A DNA stretch of 64,000 nucleotides. Origin: Muricea muricata (lineage: Eukaryota; Cnidaria; Anthozoa; Malacalcyonacea; Plexauridae). The translations under genes were made by a program, and so were the position numbers. This document shows, piece by piece, positions 1 through 10,288 of the stretch (within the stretch, counting starts at the first letter, position 1; each line of letters begins with the position of its first letter). The notes under the pieces are model-generated. The model ran no database searches. It saw only the letters and a list, made by a program, of their open reading frames with translations, and was not told the origin of the DNA. The stretch is from the NCBI GenBank assembly GCA_963855995.1, contig OY979724.1, positions 9,066,532 through 9,130,531 of the forward strand, given 5' to 3'.

Positions 1-315
1 TGCATGGTAAGTTGGAAGTGACACCCAAACTGCATCCTCATTCCCAGGCCTTATTGGCAACGCAGGCATCCAAAAAGGCCTGGGAACGAGGATGCTCAAG
101 CATTTTAATATTAGAAAAACAATAAAACATTACAAACCACTCGGCCTCTTGTTTTCATCATTTTTCCTGCTTTAGAAATTTTAAAGAACAATAAAGTCGC
201 TTGGTAAACATCGACCCCCCCGCCCCCTCCGGTAAAACACTCCCACTTGTTTATGTAGTATTTTAAACACGAGCAGTAGTGATATGATAAAATGCAAGTT
301 TGAGTGTATTAAATG
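1..315. other. Intergenic; short hairpin remnant near the left edge
   Basis: No gene seen. Positions 32-95 hold a hairpin whose arms read GCATCCTCATTCCCAGGCC and its near-complement; the copy B version (37832-37881) is shorter. The terminal pattern CCTCRTTCCCAGG resembles the ends of the hairpin at 31037 and of the RecQ-bearing element at 32001, so it may be a family member. Confidence 0.5.
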
Positions 316-319
316 ATAT

Positions 320-454
320 TGTAACGCATACACCAAGAAATAACTTCAGATAAAAATCAACCTTTAATTTACAAATGCCCACGTTTATATACACTGCAAT
401 GCCCCTATTTACAATTCTAATTTTACTTGATTATTACATGCAGTTCACGTCACA
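320..454 (-). repeat. LTR (3' LTR in element orientation)
   Basis: Repeats 6307-6441 with two substitutions. A purine-rich tract on the minus strand (455-466, AGAGAGGGCAG) abuts it, as expected for the polypurine tract that primes plus-strand synthesis. Confidence 0.93.
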
Positions 455-1275
455 CTGCCCTCTCTCAACAAGCATGTTCGTCCCGAACATTCATAGTTCT
501 CTGTTGCGAAACGCCACGGTCTATTCCTGTGTATCACTCGAGGTTTATCGCGATTGGATTTCCTTACTCTGTACAACAATCCGTTAATTTGTTTGACAAT
601 CACGCATGGGCCTTCCCAATCACACGTCAGTTTCGGGGATAAGCCTTTTCTTCTTCTCGGATTATAGACCCACACCAAATCTCCAGCTTTAAACGTGTCG
701 TCCGATGCACCCACGTCGTATCGTTTTTTCATTCTATCACTTGCAACTCGTGTTCGTATTCGAGCAAACTCGTACACATTTTCCAATCTTTTCTCCAACA
801 TTTCAACATAATCATCAACACTCTTTACCTTCTCGTTAGGAGGTCTGCCAAACAGCAAATCAAGAGGTAAATTTACTTCACGTCCAAACATTAACTTGGC
901 CGGTGTCTGTTTTGTGCTCTCATGAACAGCTGACCGGTAAGACATCATTAGCAAGGGCACATGATCATCCCAGTCTTTTTGATGGTGTTCCACAAAAATG
1001 GCCAATTGATTCTCCAGGGTTCTATTGAATCGCTCCACCATGCCGTCCGATTCTGGGTGGGGGGCAGTAGTTCTTGTCTTGTTAATTCCCAGTAAATTAC
1101 AGACTCCTGAAAACACGGCCGATTCAAAATTTCGTCCTTGGTCTGAATGCATTTGCATTGGAACACCAAATCGCGAAATGAAATCTTTTACCAGTACTTC
1201 TGCGACCACGTCTGCCCGCTGATTTTCCAATGGGTAAGCTTCCACCCATTTTGTAAAGTAATCACCAGCAATCAA
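445..1275 (-). pseudogene. Integrase catalytic core and C-terminal region
   Basis: A 276-residue frame with an rve-type core: DYFTKWVEAYPL, HSDQGRNFES and VERFNRTLENQL, giving the second Asp and the Glu region of a DDE integrase. The C-terminal part carries a GDLVWVYNPRRRKG strand pattern typical of gypsy integrases. It runs into the LTR by a few bases. Confidence 0.88.
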
Positions 1276-1282
1276 AAGGTAC

Positions 1283-1831
1283 TTATTTTCCCTTTTCTGA
1301 GACAGGCAAAGGACCTAAAACATCGACTGCGATTCTCTCAAGTGGTGCCCCCACAATGAATTGTTTCATTAGACCTCTTTGTTTTCTTTGAGGTCCCTTT
1401 CTCGATCCACATTGTTCACAATTCTTACACCATCTCTCCACATCACGCCTACAATAAGGCCAAAAGAACCGTTCCCTGACCTTTCCTAAAGTCTTTGCTA
1501 CACCGAAGTGTCCTCCCGTTCGGCTATCGTGGAGATGCTGTAACACCATCGAACGGAGATGTGCTGGAATTATTAACTGCTTACACTGTGCCTCTGGCGG
1601 TATCGCATCTAAGCATCGGTAGAGTTTTCCATTGATGATTTCAAGAGATTTCCACTGACCCCAGTAAACTTTGACAGCTGGGCTGTACGAAGAAATCTTC
1701 TCCCACTTTGGTTTTGTTTCTGATTCCCCCATCAGTTGAACAATTACTCGGATTTCGGGATCTTCCAATTGCACTTCTTTCGTGATACCAAGATCAGGCG
1801 CTGAAGATGCATTTGCTTGAATTCTCGCCAC
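1283..1831 (-). pseudogene. Integrase N-terminal zinc-binding region
   Basis: Contains an HHCC zinc-binding pattern (LHDSRTGGHFG followed by CKNCEQC) and the beginning of the catalytic core at IAVDVLGPLP. The frame ends a few residues into the core and resumes in another frame at 1275, so one frameshift splits integrase. Confidence 0.87.
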
Positions 1832-2448
1832 GTTGTAAGACTCCCGTTGTCGCCATCACCATGTAGGCTCTGCTGTGTGTTCGATTTGACTTCTACTCTT
1901 TCGCAGTATTTGCAACTCTCTGAAAAACAGGGCCGTCTTGATAGAGCGTCAGCATTCCCATGTTCAGCTCCTTTACGATGCCTTACTTCAAAGTCATATT
2001 CACCAAGCTTCTGCATCCATCTTGCTAACTGACCTTCCAAGGCTTTAAAGTTGAGGAGCCATTGGAGCGATGCATGATCTGTTCGTACCAGAAAATGCCT
2101 GCCATATAAATAAGGATGAAAATGCTCTATCGATTGAACGACTGCAAGTAATTCTTTTCTTGTGACGCAATACTGTTGTTCTGGCTGATTAAGTGTTCTA
2201 GAGAAATATGCTACCGGATGTTCCTTTCCGTCCACCATCTGTGATAGAACTGCTCCAATAGCCAGGTGGCTCGCATCAGTATCCAGTATAAACTCACTAC
2301 TCGAATCAGGGTGGACCAGAACAGGAGACTGAGACAGATGTTCTTTAAGCTTTGCAAACGCTTCTTGGCACTCTTCAGTCCACTTAAAAGATGCATTCTT
2401 CTGAGTCAATGAATGTAAGGGCTTAGCCATCTTTGCAAAATCTCTCAC
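1744..2448 (-). pseudogene. RNase H and connection domain of pol
   Basis: A 234-residue frame with gypsy RNase H features: the FILDTDAS catalytic start, YFSRTLNQPEQQY, a KELLAVV helix and the RTDH motif. It degrades RNA in the RNA-DNA hybrid. It is separated from reverse transcriptase and from integrase by frameshifts. Confidence 0.85.
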
Positions 2449-2551
2449 AAATCGTCTGTAATAAGAACATAACCCAAGGAAACTGCGTAGCTCCTGAACA
2501 TTCAGTGGTATTGGCCACGACCGGACAGCTTCGATCTTCTTCGGATCTGGC

Positions 2552-2940
2552 TCAATTCCATTCCTTGTAACAACGTACCCGAGATATGTGAGTCTGACAG
2601 TCTTGAGTCTGACACAAACAACACTTCGTAGTGCTTAACTTTAGGTTTGAATTTCGAAGGCGCTCAAAGACTCGTGTCAAGTTATCCAAGTGTTCATCAA
2701 AACTCTTTCCCAGCACAATGATATCATCGAGATAGACCAGACAAGTTTCCCAGGGCATATGCGCTAGTACAGACTCCATCAAACGTTCGAAAGTCGCCGG
2801 AGCGTTACACAGACCAAACGGCATAGCATTGAACTGCCACAGTCCTTTTCCGTACGAGAACGCTGTTTTTTCCTTTGCTGATTCTTCCAATTCCACCTGC
2901 CAATATCCGCTCTTTAGGTCTAGTGTTGAAAACCATTGAG
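2552..2940 (-). pseudogene. Reverse transcriptase fragment
   Basis: Contains the catalytic YLDDIIVLG motif and the upstream MPFGLCNAPATF motif characteristic of Ty3/gypsy reverse transcriptase. Its N-terminal part is cut off by foreign sequence at about 2970-3560, after which the upstream palm residues resume. The frame shifts again near 2600 before RNase H. The enzyme would copy element RNA into DNA; this copy is inactive. Confidence 0.88.
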
Positions 2941-2969
2941 ATCCATTAAGAGCATCCAGTGTCTTATCC

Positions 2970-3560
2970 CATATGTGTCATGAAAGCGGGCTTCTGATTG
3001 GTTCTCAGCAGGTAAGTTTTTTTCGAACTAACCTGCTTTTCCGAACTTACCCGCTTTTCTCTTTATCGATAAAACCGGCTTTCTGATTGGTTACAAAAAC
3101 CCGAACTTACCTGCTTGCTGCTTACGCTGCCGTCCGCCTCAAACTGCTCAACAACAATGGCGAACAAAATTTGGCTGATGATTAAACCTACACTTTAAAG
3201 AACATTTTTGGGCTAAAGACGTCACAGAAACCAAGCAAAAAGAAACGGAAAATTGTAAACTAAAGACAATAGAGAGCCTGATAAAGAAATATTAAGAGAC
3301 CAATAAGTTTAAGAAGAGAAAATGTTGACAAAATACATCGGCGACTCGGCGAGAATCGGAAAACAACACAAGAAGATAAGTCTAGTATGGGATAAAAACC
3401 CAACTAACTTGCAGGTTCGGTTGGTTCGGGATTAACGCACCTCGGGGTCTGACAGCTGTCCGAACCTACCTCGCTTCGCTCGGTAGGTTCGAACAGCTGT
3501 CAGACCCCTCGGTGCGTTAATCCCGAACCAACCTCCCTGCAAGTAAGTTTGTTATAGAAT
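2970..3560. mobile_element. Nested non-autonomous insertion interrupting reverse transcriptase
   Basis: About 590 bp of non-coding sequence splits the reverse-transcriptase domain; matching protein sequence resumes on both sides. It contains direct and inverted copies of an AACTTACCTGC-type motif, several ATTGGTT motifs, and a strong hairpin at 3411-3540. I could not define its ends or target duplication exactly. Confidence 0.75.
3411..3540. repeat. Long hairpin (about 60-bp arms)
   Basis: Left arm begins GCAGGTTCGGTTGGTTCGGG and the right arm ends with its complement; arms meet around the loop at about 3470-3480 (TCGCTTCGCTC). Only a few mismatches are visible. Probably the core of the nested foldback-type element. 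Confidence 0.85.
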
Positions 3561-3648
3561 CTACCCGAGGAACTGGAAAAGAATCCTTTCGTGTGACATC
3601 GTTGAGGCGACGATAGTCAACGCAGAAACGTGTTGTCCCGTCCTTCTT

Positions 3649-4356
3649 TCACACTAACACGACAGGTGAACACCATGGACTAGTGGATTTATCAATAATT
3701 CCTTGCTCATACATCTTTTCTACAGCGCTATCTGCTTCTTGTCTTTTACCAAGAGGAAGTCGTCTTGGATTTTGCTCGACAGGGGAAGAATTTGCGGTGT
3801 CAATTTTATGTTGTACACCCGATGCCCGACCAATATCGCTTTCACTCTTTGAAAACACGTCCTGGTAACGTAAAAGAACATTGGTAATCTTTCTGGATTG
3901 TTCATCATTTAACATCTCGGTTGTTTTCTCTGCTAACAGTTTTAGATTGCTTGGTACTTGATCGAGAGTTTCCTCTGGTTCTTCTCCTTTGTTCACTCTG
4001 GACGTTACGCTTGCTACTGGCTCACACACTGCCAATTCTAGTCCCTTCTTCAATTTTTGTCTGCTAGCACTAAAGTTTGCTACTCGTACTGGCACGCAGT
4101 CTCTTTTCAGGTCGATTAATGTTCGTCCTATTATGATGCCACGCTTTCCTGTTCCTCTACTGGATGGGCCAACAGCTCCCCAGCAAAAGTTGTGTTTCTG
4201 TCCTTCGATCTTCACTGGAATTATCATTTCAGAATGCCCACGAATTTTTACCGATTTATCCAATACCAAACGGAGACATCTTGTCCCTTTATTTTCAGAT
4301 CGTAACGGCATTTCAGCTTTTCCTAATCGCAATGCACAGTTTGGATAATCAATCAC
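3649..4356 (-). pseudogene. Pol segment between protease and reverse transcriptase
   Basis: Open frame of 235 residues ending with the start of the reverse-transcriptase domain (motif IIDKSTSPWCSPVVLV). An in-frame TGA ends it at 3649, directly before sequence that continues the same domain in the same frame. This copy of pol therefore cannot be translated through without readthrough. Confidence 0.8.
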
Positions 4357-4359
4357 GCA

Positions 4360-4725
4360 TCATTCTTCTCTCAGGAAGTCAGTTCCCAGGATACAGTCTT
4401 CTTCAATACGGGCTACCCAAACTGTTCGTGTCGATCGTCTTTCGCCTAAGCCAATTGTAACCGCAACTTTTCCAAGCACTGGTATCTCACTCCCATCAAT
4501 TCCTCTTATTGATTCGTTCATTTCTGGAGGTTGGAGTTCTTCTACATTCACCAAGTTGGTGTATACACGGTGGCTCATAATCGTTACATCTGCGCCAGTA
4601 TCTATTGTGAAAGTACAAGGACTGTTTATAATAAAACCATCAACAAATACAGAGCCTCCACACACCTTAACTTCTAGATTTCGCACTGGGGCTTTAGCTT
4701 CACCGGTCGTCCTTGGCCCCGTCAA
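4360..4725 (-). CDS. Retroelement aspartic protease region
   Basis: Overlaps the 3' end of gag by four bases. It has the retropepsin active-site motif DTGADVTIM and a downstream ILGTDFL motif, which together mark a pepsin-like retroviral-type protease. It would process the polyprotein. It ends where the next pol frame begins, only 3 bases upstream of the frame at 4356, so a stop or frameshift separates protease from reverse transcriptase here. Confidence 0.85.
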   Translation of the reverse strand: MTGPRTTGEAKAPVRNLEVKVCGGSVFVDGFIINSPCTFTIDTGADVTIMSHRVYTNLVNVEELQPPEMNESIRGIDGSEIPVLGKVAVTIGLGERRSTRTVWVARIEEDCILGTDFLREE

Positions 4726-6248
4726 GCAGACCGTGGTTCGTTTCCCTGCTGCTTTGATTGATTCCTGTTTTCCTCGTCACTATCGCTGGGCGAATCATCA
4801 CGTTTCTCCTCACTTCTTTTCTTATTTTCGTCTGTACACTGCTTTCGCAAATGACCTGGTTTACCACAATTCCAGCATTTGGGCGGCTCCGTGGGTTTAC
4901 GTGGTGCACCGTAAGGAGAATTTTTCCTCAATTCACTCAACAATTTATCCATCATTTGCTCCAGACGCTTGATGCCAGAATTCTCAACCTGTTTGTCAGG
5001 AACATCTTTAGTTTCCTCTACTTTGCGAACATTCCAGGAACCGTTTCGCCATAACCTGCCTCGATGTCGAGACGCCAACCGGAATGATTCTAACTCAATA
5101 GCACTCTCCAGGGCAGCCTGTAGTGATGGAGGTCTGGACTGGTGGATTTTCAACCGTACGTCATCATCTGGCAACGCATCGATGAAATTATCTCTAGCCA
5201 TTATATCCTGTAGTTCAGCTGAGGCACCAGGGTATGCGGCTCTCGTTAGGGTCTCGACATACTCTGCTAGTTCTGGCATGGATTCTTCTTTAGTTTTTGT
5301 CTTGCATTTCAGCTTCGCTCGTGCCAATTCTGATTGATGTGCCATCCCAAAACGTGTCGTTAAAGCATTGACTAACACTTTGTAATCACGGTGTTCTACG
5401 CTGGACAGATTACCCAAAACAAGTGCAGCCTTTCCCTCCAGTGCTGTGGCCAGAAACACCGCCTTATCATTCTCTTGCCATCTATTAATTTCAGCTGCAA
5501 TGTCAAATTGTATTTTAAATACTTCCCACGAGGATTTGCCATCAAATTTGGGTACCGCTTGGATTGGCTTCTTTCGTCCCACCTGGCCAACGTCGCTGCT
5601 TTGGCATCGATCTGAATCCAGCTTTGTCCAGTGACACTTTCGATGTAATTTTGTAGCACTTTCAACAGAATTCGGCTTCACCACAGTAGATTTTGCTTTT
5701 GGACTTCCGATTGGATATGCATTACTGATTTCTATCATTTTGCGATGCAAATCAGCTTCAGTTGACTGCACATGTTCATCCAACTTTTCTACTGCTGTGA
5801 GTAATTGATCAAAACTTTCTGTAAACTGCAAGCGGACCGAAGAGATTGCTTCCGACGAGTGTTGTAGCTTTACACCAATCTCCCCCTTTACATAAGACGA
5901 AAGTTGTTTAAAGTTCGACGACAACTGTCCGATTTTGTCTTCCAAATTGTAGTAGCGAGTTTCGAAATCAGTGTTATGAATTTGGCTCTCAGTCGCGTAT
6001 GATTCAAGCTTTTTAACGCGCTCTACTAGCCTCGTATTTTCTTGAAACACCCGCTCACACGACTCTTTAAGTTCTTTCTGATCTTTCTCAATTCCCTTTA
6101 ATACTTCCTTCATAATCTGTAAGGTTTCTTCAATCCGTGACTGATTCTCAAAGCCATCATTACTTCGCAATTTGTCTTCAATGATGCGTTCATCGTCAAC
6201 AGCATTCACTCCTTCCATACGTTCTCTTCTTTGATGTCGCGTTTCCAT
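4722..6248 (-). CDS. Gag polyprotein of the Ty3/gypsy element
   Basis: A 508-residue open frame that starts about 60 bases inside the 5' LTR. Residues about 40-190 are highly charged and look like coiled coil. The middle (about 230-390) is a retrotransposon gag-type capsid region rich in aromatic and acidic residues. Near the C terminus is a zinc knuckle CWNCGKPGHLRKQC with CX2CX4HX4C spacing, followed by an acidic, lysine-rich tail. The frame is intact, unlike pol. It packages element RNA in other family members. The short downstream overlap with the protease frame suggests gag-pol frameshifting or a separate frame. Confidence 0.9.
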   Translation of the reverse strand: METRHQRRERMEGVNAVDDERIIEDKLRSNDGFENQSRIEETLQIMKEVLKGIEKDQKELKESCERVFQENTRLVERVKKLESYATESQIHNTDFETRYYNLEDKIGQLSSNFKQLSSYVKGEIGVKLQHSSEAISSVRLQFTESFDQLLTAVEKLDEHVQSTEADLHRKMIEISNAYPIGSPKAKSTVVKPNSVESATKLHRKCHWTKLDSDRCQSSDVGQVGRKKPIQAVPKFDGKSSWEVFKIQFDIAAEINRWQENDKAVFLATALEGKAALVLGNLSSVEHRDYKVLVNALTTRFGMAHQSELARAKLKCKTKTKEESMPELAEYVETLTRAAYPGASAELQDIMARDNFIDALPDDDVRLKIHQSRPPSLQAALESAIELESFRLASRHRGRLWRNGSWNVRKVEETKDVPDKQVENSGIKRLEQMMDKLLSELRKNSPYGAPRKPTEPPKCWNCGKPGHLRKQCTDENKKRSEEKRDDSPSDSDEENRNQSKQQGNEPRSA

Positions 6249-6293
6249 ACCTTAGTCTAATGGTATTTTATTATCTATCAGTCGTTAACCACT

Positions 6294-6304
6294 CTCTGCT
6301 ACCA
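6294..6304 (-). other. Primer binding site matching initiator tRNA-Met
   Basis: The minus strand reads TGGTAGCAGAG, complementary to the CTCTGCTACCA 3' end known for animal initiator methionine tRNAs. It starts two bases inside the 5' LTR boundary, the usual place for a retrotransposon primer binding site. Confidence 0.75.
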
Positions 6305-6306
6305 AA

Positions 6307-6441
6307 TGTAACGCATACACCAAGAAATAACTTCAGATAAAAATCAACCTTTAATTTACAAATGCCCACGTTTATATACACTGCAATGCCCCTATTTAAA
6401 ATTCTAATTTTACTTGATTATTGCATGCAGTTCACGTCACA
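6307..6441 (-). repeat. LTR (5' LTR in element orientation)
   Basis: 135 bp with TGT/ACA ends. On the minus strand the primer binding site follows two bases after it. Confidence 0.93.
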
Positions 6442-6675
6442 ATATTAAATGACTTCAAATATGCTGCATTGTAATGCTTATTAGGATGCAACATTATATA
6501 AAGAATATACCAATGAACGTGGCAGATTATATAAAGTGTCATCCTAGTTAGCACATTATCAGGTATAAAGCCACCTCACATGACCTATTATGTTGGAATG
6601 ATTCGTCAATGATCGTATGAATTATTAAGAAATATTATGTGATATTTAAGACTCAAGCAGGAGTGCTTTATAAGA

Positions 6676-6682
6676 TATAAAA
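6676..6682 (+). promoter_or_regulatory. Candidate TATA box of NLR copy A
   Basis: TATAAAA lies 58 bp upstream of the leader ATG at 6740, leaving room for a start site around 6706-6712. In copy B the aligned sequence reads GATAAAA (38336 on). Confidence 0.4.
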
Positions 6683-6739
6683 CGCGAGGCACAGCTGAGT
6701 GGTTTGTTTCTGATAAAGCACGAATTGCGAGTATTTTAA

Positions 6740-6813
6740 ATGAAAGAATTTTCAATATCGATGTTGTGTAAGCCAAGAAAATGGAGGCAAAAGTTTTATG
6801 AAAATCTATGTGT
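6740..6813 (+). CDS. NLR copy A exon 1, leader start
   Basis: The ATG starts a 24-codon basic segment (MKEFSISMLCKPRKWRQKF) that continues in frame, by a phase-2 join, into the hydrophobic 2A exon. The donor (GTGTTTTTTACC or the overlapping GTGTGTG) is not a strong consensus; phase 2 is the only phase that keeps the 2A motif in frame without a stop. The intron is 212 nt, ending TTTTTATTGGCAG. Confidence 0.6.
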
Positions 6814-7025
6814 GTGTTTTTTACCTATATATAAAGACTCCTTCACGGCTATGATTTCCTGTGTGTTTTCTCATGAATTATTAATATTTTTTAAACATCC
6901 ATATAAACATAGCAATAAATACACCATAAAAGCCTTACCACAAAAACTATTCATAGACATTTGACATATCCATATTTTCCACCAAACCATACTTCATTAT
7001 TATAGTATATAATTTTTATTGGCAG

Positions 7026-7132
7026 GTTGATTTGTCTTGTTGCTCTCATATCAGCAGTTCTTACAAGTTCTGTATTTGTCTTGGACCTTACTCAATTTGG
7101 AGATGTTGAAAAAAATCCTGGTCCAAATCCAG
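7026..7132 (+). CDS. NLR copy A exon 2, hydrophobic leader plus 2A peptide
   Basis: The exon encodes LICLVALISAVLTSSVFVL, a hydrophobic core like a signal peptide, then DLTQFGDVEKNPGP. The last nine residues match the 2A/CHYSEL consensus D-V/I-E-x-N-P-G-P, where ribosomes skip the final Gly-Pro bond (7120-7122 | 7123-7125). Known 2A-like sequences at NLR N termini, described in sea urchin, can act as alternative targeting signals. Skipping would release the receptor without the leader; non-skipping would send it to the secretory route. The donor CCAG|GTAACT leaves phase 1. Confidence 0.85.
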
Positions 7133-7498
7133 GTAACTGATTTTCTGTTACAAGCATTCAGGTACATTCAGTAATTTATGTGAAAACTAGCCCAAAACGA
7201 AATGAATTTACTTTACTTTACTTTTGGCTTTAATAGGATAGTCTACTTTTAACTAACATAAACATCCTATAAAAGTGTTTATCTTAATACGGTAGAATTG
7301 TAAAAAATACATAAATTATTTTCACATTCACGAACGTATTTAAAAATTTCATGAAAACCCCCACATAATTTGTACTGTGCAAACAGTGGCATGGCCGGGC
7401 AGTGAGCATTTTGAGAATTTTGCTCCACTATGTAGAATTCAAATTGTTATCATCATTAATTTCTTTAAAAATTCATTGATTTCACCGTCAATGACTTT

Positions 7499-7845
7499 TA
7501 ATATAACAATAGAGTTGACGTTCGCGGGCATAAATATGTTTTTGCCCCGACTCAGAATCATTTTAGCCCGAGCGTAGCGAGGGTTAAAATGAGCTCTGAG
7601 GAGGGCCAAAAACATATTTATGCCCAAGAACATCAACTCTATTACTATTACTATTATAATAACTTTAAAGGCCTTTTAACGTTTAACTTTGACTATGTTT
7701 TTCAAAAAAACAACTACATTCAAATGGCTTCCGACTATTTATACATTGGCTATCACGTCAGCAGGCTAAAATGTATTTTAGCCCGCTGATTTGTTTATTT
7801 TAGCCCGCAAAATACGTCACAGTGCTCGCTAAAGTTATTATAATT
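7499..7845. mobile_element. Inverted-repeat insertion specific to copy A
   Basis: The copy B sequence runs straight through the site (about 38985-38990). The insert contains facing arms with ATAGAGTTGACGTTC and GGGCATAAATATGTTTTTG, and short ORFs that are only products of the palindrome. End positions are approximate. Confidence 0.65.
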
Positions 7846-8344
7846 TTCATTATTGTACATTTAGTAATTTATATATGAAAGATGGGCGAAAACAAAAAAA
7901 CCTTGGCATACTTTAAAATTTAACTTTAATAGAATACCCCTGTTAAATTTTTCTAAGAGAATTTGACATTTAACTAATTTGTGTAATTGGTAAACACGCA
8001 TAAATATTAAAAACATTCTCAATGGCTAAGAATAAAATAAATTTCAAAGATTTTTTATTTTTGTGTAAATCAACGAGCATCTTTATCACATATTTGCAAA
8101 ATCATGAATGATTAACGAGGTTTGTATCCAATTAAACTCTCCGGATTACATCACATGCATACCCCTGTAAGTCCCAAACAAATTAATGTAAATCAGTTAC
8201 AAACACTCGTGGAAAATATAACCACGAATGTGCATGGTGGTCTCAAAATTTGGGGGGAGGATTATGGGGGGGGGATTTATATTACAGGGGGACGAGCTAA
8301 CATTTTAAAAAAGCTATGCTTTATACCCATGCATTGATAAATAT

Positions 8345-8520
8345 CAGGGACGTAGACTGAATTGAGCGTTGTTGTCATATCGGTGTCAATGACGATCTAA
8401 AAATCGCTTGAATCTCCATCTACGGAGGTGGCCATGACATTTCCATGTCGTTCTTACGTCGTCTTTGGCGTAGCATCGTTTTTTCTGAACCTTTCTATCA
8501 AGAAAAGAGCTACGCCCCTG
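8345..8520. mobile_element. Short hAT-type MITE (both copies)
   Basis: Ends CAGGGACGTAG and CTACGCCCCTG are inverted, and the flanks ATAAATAT and GTAAATAT match at 7 of 8 positions. The copy B equivalent is 39481-39656, so it predates the duplication. Confidence 0.6.
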
Positions 8521-9152
8521 GTAAATATAATATGTTACATTACTGTATAAAAGATGTATTATTTTTATTATTGTTTACAAACAAGACTTGTAAAAAAACC
8601 ACAGATTTTAGTCATCACTGGTAACAAACATAATATAAACGTAAAATGTTTGCACGTAAATGTATATTTTTAGCAGAACGTGGTGCTCTATTTTTGAGTC
8701 ATTGTTAAGTATTTAATGCTCATGCAGTTTAATTTTGACGTGGACATTTGCATCACGCTTGCGAGCATCAATCCATTTCAGCGAGTTATAATTTCCACAG
8801 ATATTCCATAGAGCTGAGGGGACAAAAAATAATTTGGGGGGCATTCCCCCCCTTGCCTCCTCTCCGCTACTGAAGTACGAGCGTTTTCAACTTATTTACA
8901 TACAACTAATCTGTATAAATTCATTTCACAAGCTGTTTGCATTACTCGCAGCCGTATTGTATTGAAGACACAATCTCTCGCCGTTCAACGCGGCCGCTCG
9001 TATATATAAACATTACAAAGACTCCTACCAGGTCATAATTTCTTTCGTGTTCTCCTCGTTACTAATAAGACAAACTGATAAGACAGAAACTTTAAACATT
9101 ATATAAATAGGAAGTTTAAGAAAATTATGAATCTGCTGAAAACCTCATTAGT

Positions 9153-9764
9153 CCGGCAGCTAGAGACCAATATACTTACCACGTCGAGGTGCAATTCCAT
9201 TTTGATATTATCTCGTTCCTTGAGGTTAGTAAGTAAATTCCAGCATGTTGGTCGCATTAAATTGAAATTTCTTGCAGGCTCTTCCCAACACGTTTTTCGT
9301 CGATATCACTATAAAACTGTATTACTGTCAAAAAAGGGGATATTTCAAGTTCAATTTAAGAATAACTGACTTACAACATCAGAAAGTTCATGAAAAAACT
9401 ACATATAAGACATTTAAATGGCCACCTCTAATAGTTTCAAGCGGTTTTCTAGTTAATGAACTACGAAAAAATGCTAAAATCGTGCAAATATCCTGGGCAC
9501 TAGTACAAAAATATGCTAAATTCAAAGGCTCATAACTCACTAAGAACTGGAAAAAAGTCTTATTCTATTGATGCAAGTTTTTTTTCCAAAATTGAACTTG
9601 AAATATTATCTTTTATTATAGTAATACAGTTTTATTGTAATATTAACGAAAAACATGTTTCAAAGCGGCAAACATGCAGAAATGTACTTACTGAGCTAAA
9701 ACCAAAATGGAATTGCCCCTGACTATGGTAAGTAAACATGCATGTGTCTACCTGTAGCTGCCGG
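9153..9764. mobile_element. Foldback element, about 0.6 kb
   Basis: Both ends read CCGGCAGCTA-type sequence inward, and the two halves are imperfect inverted copies throughout, for example TATAAAACTGTATTACTGTC against GTAATACAGTTTTATTGTAA. No coding capacity. Present also in copy B at 40309-40929. Confidence 0.75.
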
Positions 9765-9854
9765 AATACATGTATAATCCCTCCTGAGGATTTGATGGAA
9801 GACAGTATAGATTAGATATACAGCAATTTACCACGTACCGTGTGAATAACCATG

Positions 9855-10030
9855 TGAGTCTCAAGAGTAAGTGGCCCTCGAAAGTCAGCGCCATTTTCAA
9901 CACTTGCTGGGGAGTCTTGAAAGTAAGCGGCCCTCGAAAGTAAGCACCATTTTTGACACTTGCCGAAGAATCTTGAAAGTAAGCGGCCTACGAAAGTAAG
10001 CGCCATTTTCGACACTTACTGGAGAATCAA
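9855..10030. repeat. Minisatellite with unit of roughly 55 bp
   Basis: About three imperfect units built around CTTGAAAGTAAGCGGCC and CGAAAGTAAGCGCCATTTT. Copy B (41026-41110) has fewer units and a C-run, so the array varies in length. Confidence 0.7.
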
Positions 10031-10288
10031 TTGTGTAATGTAATGCAAAAGAAACCATCTAAACCCCATGTATACGATATTTGCTCTAGCACGCGTTTAA
10101 ACTTGGCCGATGCCGAAAACAACTCAAAAGCGCCTTTCGAAAGTAAGCGCTCCCTCGAAAGTTATAAGTGTTCCTTGAGACCACTAATTACGAAAGAAAG
10201 CAGGGCGCTTACTGTCGACCCTCAATGCTATATGGTAAACAGTTTGTAATTATGTCTGATTAAGCGACAGTTGTAAAATATTTTCTAG

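Larger units (their letters stand above)
320..6441 (-). mobile_element. Ty3/gypsy LTR retrotransposon, full-length but degraded
   Basis: Two 135-bp LTRs (320-454 and 6307-6441) with TGT...ACA termini flank gag, protease, reverse transcriptase, RNase H and integrase in gypsy order on the minus strand. The 4-bp target duplication ATAT (316-319, 6442-6445) and the uninterrupted site in copy B (about 38100) fix the boundaries. The LTRs differ at only 2 of 135 positions, so insertion is recent, yet the coding body has a stop, frameshifts and a nested insertion. It lies 295 bp upstream of the copy A leader exon. Confidence 0.95.
7133..10288 (+). other. Intron 2 of NLR copy A; no exon recognised
   Basis: About 3.2 kb of AT-rich sequence holding a copy A-only inverted-repeat insertion (7499-7845), a hAT-type MITE (8345-8520), a foldback element (9153-9764) and a short tandem repeat (about 9855-10030). 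I see no conserved exon here. Confidence 0.6.

Noticed and set aside
10031-10249. ORF just upstream of the nuclease exon (and 41116-41334)
   Set aside because: It is built from the minisatellite and is cut off by a stop before the exon acceptor; the two frames are not continuous with the nuclease.
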